This document shows, one piece after another, positions 6,234 to 10,628 of a stretch of DNA of 10,628 nt. The notes below the pieces were generated by a model. It made no database searches and had not been told where the DNA came from. It saw nothing but the letters and a program-made list of their open reading frames with translations. Location: contig JABFRY010000197.1 in the NCBI GenBank assembly GCA_013140955.1, positions 1-10,628 of the forward strand, read 5' to 3'. This DNA comes from Acidobacteriota bacterium. Its GTDB lineage: Bacteria > Acidobacteriota > Vicinamibacteria > Vicinamibacterales > UBA2999. The position numbers were made by a program, and so were the translations under genes. Each line of letters starts with the position of its first letter. Position 1 is the stretch's first letter.

Positions 6234-7520
6234 CTAGTGAATGGTCTTCGTCTTCCGGTCCATGTAGTCCATCAGGACGTACTGCCCCAGCGTGTAGGGC
6301 GTGGTGAAGTACGCCTTGCCCCGGCACATGGCCGCCACCCGGCGGACGAACGCGACCAGATCGTGATCGCGCGCCAGCATGAAGGTGTTGATCATGATGC
6401 CGGCCTTCTGGCAGGCGCTCACTTCCGAGAACGTCTCGGCCAGGACGTACGGATCGAGGCCGAAGGCGTTCTTGTAGATGCGGCCGTCGGGGCGCGTGAG
6501 CGCCGATGGCTTGCCGTCGGTGATCATGACGATCTGCCGCATGTCCTTCTTCTGCCGTTCGAGGATGCGGCGGGCCAGCCGCAGGCCTTCGCGCGTGTTG
6601 GTGTAGTACGGTCCCACCTTCACCCGTCCCAGCTGCGCGAGCGGGATCTCTTCGGCCGAGTCGTGGAACAGCACGACATGGAGCGAGTCGCCGGGATACT
6701 GCGTCCGGATCAGGTGCGACAGGGCCATCGCCACGCGCTTGGCCGGCGTGAAGCGGTCCTCGCCGTAGAGGATCATGCTGTGGCTGCAGTCGAGCATGAT
6801 CACCGTGGCACAGGAACTCTGGTACTCGCTCTGCGCCACCATCAGGTCCGTGTACTCGATGTCGATCGAGAACGGGGCGCCTGACGGGTCGCGACGGGCG
6901 CCTTCCGTGTGCATGCGCTGCACGGCGTTCAGAATGGTGCTGCTGGGGTCGATGTTGAGGGTGTCGCCGAACTCGTACGGCTTGGGCGCCGCGATCGCCT
7001 CGACGCCGGTGGACAGGTGGCGCGTCTCGTGCCGGCCCGAACTGCTGCGCCCGATCGAGCCCAGGAGGTCGCGCAGGGCGCGGTAGCCCAGGAAGTCGAG
7101 CGCCTTGTCGGTGACCTCGAACGTCACACGCCCGGCGTCACCCTCACCCTCGCCACCTCCGGGGCCCTCCGCGTCGGCCTGCCGCTCGGGGGCGGGCGTG
7201 ATGAAGCCCTGCTCCGCCATCCGCTCGATGATCTGCTGGATCAGGTCTTCGAGCTGCTGCCGCGCCTGCTCCTGGTCCGCGTCGGCCGGATCCCCGAGCA
7301 ACTGCTGGAGCGCCTCCTCCGACAGGACGCCGCCGCTGAAGAGCGCCTCCATGATGGCGTCGTGCAGGGCCTGCATCGTCCGGTCGTCGGCGTCGCCGGT
7401 GTCGCCCCACGGCCCCCGGAAGCCGCTCGACAGCAGCAGGTCCGACAGCTTGGAGACGAGGTCCTCCATGTCGACCTCGTCCAGCAGGCTCGGCGTGTAT
7501 TTCGTGTAGCGGTACTTCAT
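6234..7520 (-). CDS. VWA-domain protein, partner of the adjacent AAA+ ATPase
   Basis: The 428-residue cytosolic protein has no signal peptide or membrane segment. The N-terminal region is helical and acidic (MKYRYTKYTPSLLDEVDMED, then Gln/Glu-rich helices), followed by a Gly/Glu-rich linker near residues 130-145. The C-terminal half is a von Willebrand factor A domain with a complete metal-ion-dependent adhesion site: DCSHS (D244, S246, S248), a threonine in the YYTNTREGL stretch and D335 in MITDGKPS. In related systems (ViaA, ChlD, CbbO, other MoxR partners) such a VWA protein contacts the ring ATPase and the client. Unlike ChlD it has no N-terminal AAA domain. The frame extends upstream to 7583, but ATG 7520 is chosen because the longer version would overlap the ATPase gene and MKYRYTKY looks like a natural N-terminus. 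The spacing of 16 bases to the ATPase stop indicates one operon. Confidence 0.9.
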   Translation of the reverse strand: MKYRYTKYTPSLLDEVDMEDLVSKLSDLLLSSGFRGPWGDTGDADDRTMQALHDAIMEALFSGGVLSEEALQQLLGDPADADQEQARQQLEDLIQQIIERMAEQGFITPAPERQADAEGPGGGEGEGDAGRVTFEVTDKALDFLGYRALRDLLGSIGRSSSGRHETRHLSTGVEAIAAPKPYEFGDTLNIDPSSTILNAVQRMHTEGARRDPSGAPFSIDIEYTDLMVAQSEYQSSCATVIMLDCSHSMILYGEDRFTPAKRVAMALSHLIRTQYPGDSLHVVLFHDSAEEIPLAQLGRVKVGPYYTNTREGLRLARRILERQKKDMRQIVMITDGKPSALTRPDGRIYKNAFGLDPYVLAETFSEVSACQKAGIMINTFMLARDHDLVAFVRRVAAMCRGKAYFTTPYTLGQYVLMDYMDRKTKTIH

Positions 7521-7536
7521 GTGGGGGTGGACGGTC

Positions 7537-9048
<1,512 letters not shown>

Positions 9049-9054
9049 ACGGGG

Positions 9055-9060
9055 ATTCTA
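9055..9060 (-). promoter_or_regulatory. Candidate -10 box placed for a leaderless AAA+ transcript
   Basis: On the minus strand TAGAAT matches the -10 consensus at five of six positions and ends 6 bases before the ATG at 9048. A start of transcription about 7 bases downstream would fall on or next to the A of that ATG, giving an mRNA with no 5' leader. The absence of any Shine-Dalgarno before this ATG is consistent. No good -35 box is visible. Confidence 0.35.
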
Positions 9061-9257
9061 TCGCCGAACGTGCGCGGGTGCCGGTTCCTGCGCCCCCGAG
9101 GCGGGTGGTGGCGGCGGCCGGGCTTGAATCCAGCAGAAGCCGGGGGAGCGTGCGGGCCGGGGGCTGCTCGTCCAGATCCGCTGCGTCCTGAGTCGCCGGC
9201 CCGGAGGGCTGGGCTCAGATGGCGACTCCGACACGCGCACGGCGTGAGTGGCCAGGT

Positions 9258-9271
9258 GTCGGTGTACCGAC
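9258..9271. repeat. 14-bp palindrome, possible operator
   Basis: GTCGGT, a 2-base spacer and ACCGAC form a perfect dyad. The same ACCGAC hexamer recurs at 9285-9290 and GTCGGT at 9372-9377, the latter 21 bases before the aminotransferase start. Dimeric regulators commonly bind such spaced half-sites; no regulator gene is in view. Confidence 0.35.
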
Positions 9272-9324
9272 GTCCGGCCGGCGCACCGACAGGTGCGTGT
9301 GGGCCAGACACGGGCCCCGCCATA

Positions 9325-9345
9325 CCGAAGCCGTGCACGGTTCGG
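9325..9345. repeat. 21-base imperfect palindrome
   Basis: CCGAA and TTCGG flank the perfect 10-base palindrome CCGTGCACGG, with a single unpaired G at 9330. It lies 53 bases before the aminotransferase ATG. It could be an operator or an RNA hairpin in the 5' leader; sequence alone does not decide. Confidence 0.35.
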
Positions 9346-9398
9346 CGCGACCCGCGCACCCGGCGTGGCACGTCGGTTGCTGAGGTCGTGACGGTCTC

Positions 9399-10586
9399 AT
9401 GCTCCGACGCGACACCTATCTTCCCTTTGGCAGGCCCGACTTCGGCGACGAGGAGATGTCCGCGGTCACGCGCATCATGCGGACCGGCTGGGTCGGCATG
9501 GGCTCGGAAACCCTGGCGTTCGAGCGCGAGCTGGCCGAGGCCTGCGGTGCGCCGGCCGTCGTGACGGTGAACTCGTGCACCTCCGCGCTCTTCCTGTCCC
9601 TGGTGGCGCACGGCATCGGTCCTGGCGACGAGGTGGTGGTGCCGAGTCTGACGTGGATCAGCACCGCGAACGTCGTGCGGCAGGTGGGCGCGACCGTGGT
9701 GTTCTGCGATGTCGATCCCGGAACGCTCTCGGTGTCACCCGCCACCGTCCGCGCCGTGCTGGGGCCGCGTACCCGGGCCGTAATCGTCGTCCATCTCGGT
9801 GGGCTCGCCGTGGACGTGGCAGCGATCCGGCGCGCCGTGCCCGCCCACATCCCGATCGTGGAGGATGCGGCCCACGCCTTCGGCGCGCGGTTCGCGGACG
9901 GCCGACCCGTCGGGGCCTCGGGCAATCTCACCTGCTTCAGTTTCTACGCGAACAAGAACCTCTCGACCGGGGAAGGGGGCGCCGTGGCCCTCGCCGACGA
10001 GGCCGTCGCCGACAGGCTCCGGTCGCTGCGCCAGCATGGACTGCCGCAGGATGCCTGGAAGCGTTTCGTCGATCCCAGACGCCTCGAGACGCCCCGCGTC
10101 AGGGAACTCGGCTTCAAGATGAACTACACCGACTTGCAGGCCGCCATCGGGCGCGTGCAGCTCCGGCGACAGCCGGTTTTCGCCCGGCGTCGCCTCGACG
10201 TGGCCCGTGCCTACCGGGAGACGCTTGCGCAGTCGCCCTGGCCCTTCGTATGGCAGGACGGCCTCCTCGACGAGGGCCATGCCCGGCACCTCTGTCTCGT
10301 GCAGCTGCCCATCGAGCGCCTGGCCTGGACCCGCCATGAGGTGCTCGCGGCTCTCCGGGAGCGAAACATCGGCGCGAGCCTGCACTACCAGCCGGTCCAC
10401 ACGATGCCGCTCTATGCCGGGGCCACACCCTTCCTGCCGGTGACCGATCGCCTGTCGGCGCGCATCCTCACGCTGCCCATCAGCGCCTCGATGACGACCG
10501 ACGATGCGCGCCTGGCGGCCAGCGCCCTGGTCGAGGTGCTCGACGAGGCGCGCGAGTCCCGGGTGTCGCTCGGAGCCGCAGGTTGA
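9399..10586 (+). CDS. DegT/DnrJ/EryC1/StrS-family PLP-dependent sugar aminotransferase
   Basis: This 395-residue protein is of normal length for the family, which transfers an amino group, usually from glutamate, to keto-sugar nucleotides (or acts as a dehydratase in a minority). The N-terminus is typical (LPFGRPDFGDEEMSAV, then TGWVGMGSET). PLP-site features follow: NSCTSALFLSL binding the phosphate region, PSLTWISTANVV, D156 in VEDAAHAFGA (contact to the pyridine nitrogen), and the Schiff-base lysine K186 in FYANKNLSTGEGG. The small-domain stretch KMNYTDLQAAIGRVQL is also characteristic. Because the catalytic lysine is present, an aminotransferase is favoured over a ColD-like dehydratase (where it is His). 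The start ATG 9399 has only a poor Shine-Dalgarno. The stop overlaps a following ATG by one base, suggesting the first gene of an operon for surface polysaccharide, glycoprotein or glycosylated-metabolite synthesis; the exact sugar is not identifiable. Confidence 0.93.
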   Translation: MLRRDTYLPFGRPDFGDEEMSAVTRIMRTGWVGMGSETLAFERELAEACGAPAVVTVNSCTSALFLSLVAHGIGPGDEVVVPSLTWISTANVVRQVGATVVFCDVDPGTLSVSPATVRAVLGPRTRAVIVVHLGGLAVDVAAIRRAVPAHIPIVEDAAHAFGARFADGRPVGASGNLTCFSFYANKNLSTGEGGAVALADEAVADRLRSLRQHGLPQDAWKRFVDPRRLETPRVRELGFKMNYTDLQAAIGRVQLRRQPVFARRRLDVARAYRETLAQSPWPFVWQDGLLDEGHARHLCLVQLPIERLAWTRHEVLAALRERNIGASLHYQPVHTMPLYAGATPFLPVTDRLSARILTLPISASMTTDDARLAASALVEVLDEARESRVSLGAAG

Positions 10587-10628
10587 TGCCCACACCGGCT
10601 GTCGAGGCGTCGGCGACGAAACCTTACG
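10586..10628 (+). CDS. Probable start of a downstream gene, cut by the window edge
   Basis: An ATG at 10586 shares its A with the aminotransferase stop codon (TGATG) and opens a frame that stays open for 14 codons to the end (MPTPAVEASATKPY). AGG in GCAGGTTG lies just upstream. The overlap is typical of translationally coupled genes. Too little is visible to name a product; the neighbour suggests a sugar-related enzyme or glycosyltransferase. Confidence 0.4.
   Translation, partial: MPTPAVEASATKPY

Larger units (their letters stand above)
9049..9398. other. 350-base divergent intergenic region with several inverted repeats
   Basis: This gap separates the divergently transcribed AAA+ and aminotransferase genes. 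I see no credible gene or RNA gene in it. It holds, from left to right: GAGTCGCC/GGCGACTC arms (9190-9197 and 9221-9228); a compact palindrome of GTCGGT/ACCGAC arms (9258-9271); CGCACC/GGTGCG arms (9282-9297); and a 21-base dyad of CCGAA...TTCGG around the palindrome CCGTGCACGG (9325-9345). The hexamer GTCGGT or its complement occurs four times (9258, 9266, 9285, 9372). These may be operator sites or RNA hairpins in a leader. No convincing -35/-10 pair for the plus-strand gene was found. Confidence 0.5.

Noticed and set aside
9110..9150. tRNA T-arm-like GCTTGAATCCAGC near 9123
   Set aside because: The flanking bases do not form the required 5-bp T stem on either strand, and no acceptor or anticodon arm could be built around it.

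Overview
This is a GC-rich window (roughly 68-70% G+C by eye) with bacterial gene architecture: short gaps, start/stop overlaps and few clear Shine-Dalgarno sequences. It encodes eight confidently recognised proteins, one of them cut by the left edge, plus the probable first codons of a further gene at the right edge. I saw no rRNA, tRNA, CRISPR array, insertion sequence or phage gene. An outer-membrane beta-barrel protein indicates a Gram-negative (diderm) cell. A YpdA-type bacillithiol disulfide reductase indicates a lineage that may use bacillithiol. With the high GC, this fits a GC-rich Acidobacteriota such as the Vicinamibacteria, but that placement is inference; other GC-rich diderms remain possible.

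Layout, left to right. (1) 1-4802, plus strand: amino-acid metabolism and redox. The 3' end of gltB (glutamate synthase large subunit) overlaps gltD (small subunit) by 8 bases; together they make NADPH-dependent GOGAT, which converts glutamine plus 2-oxoglutarate to two glutamates. After a 90-base gap containing a candidate -10 box and a perfect hairpin comes lysC (monofunctional aspartate kinase with two ACT domains). Only 3 bases later follows a YpdA-like flavoprotein that lacks the Cys14 of its Firmicutes relatives and has no cysteine at all. (2) 4803-5484, plus strand: an isolated outer-membrane beta-barrel protein with a signal peptide, best started at a GTG preceded by GGAGAG. (3) 5485-5578: a convergent gap with a 13-bp perfect GC stem. 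(4) 5579-9048, minus strand, transcribed right to left: a three-gene unit of a ChlI/MoxR-like AAA+ ATPase, a VWA-domain protein with an intact MIDAS motif, and a stand-alone LON substrate-binding-domain protein. (5) 9049-9398: a 350-base divergent gap without a gene but with several inverted repeats. (6) 9399 to the end, plus strand: a DegT/DnrJ/EryC1/StrS sugar aminotransferase whose stop overlaps the likely start of the next gene, suggesting the start of a surface-sugar or glycoconjugate operon.

The AAA+/VWA/LON unit is the most interesting part. It has the ATPase-plus-VWA logic of Mg-chelatase ChlI/ChlD, RavA/ViaA and CbbQ/CbbO, but the VWA partner has no AAA domain, no chelatase H subunit is present, and the third gene carries the fold that Lon protease uses to engage substrates. 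Its client is unknown.
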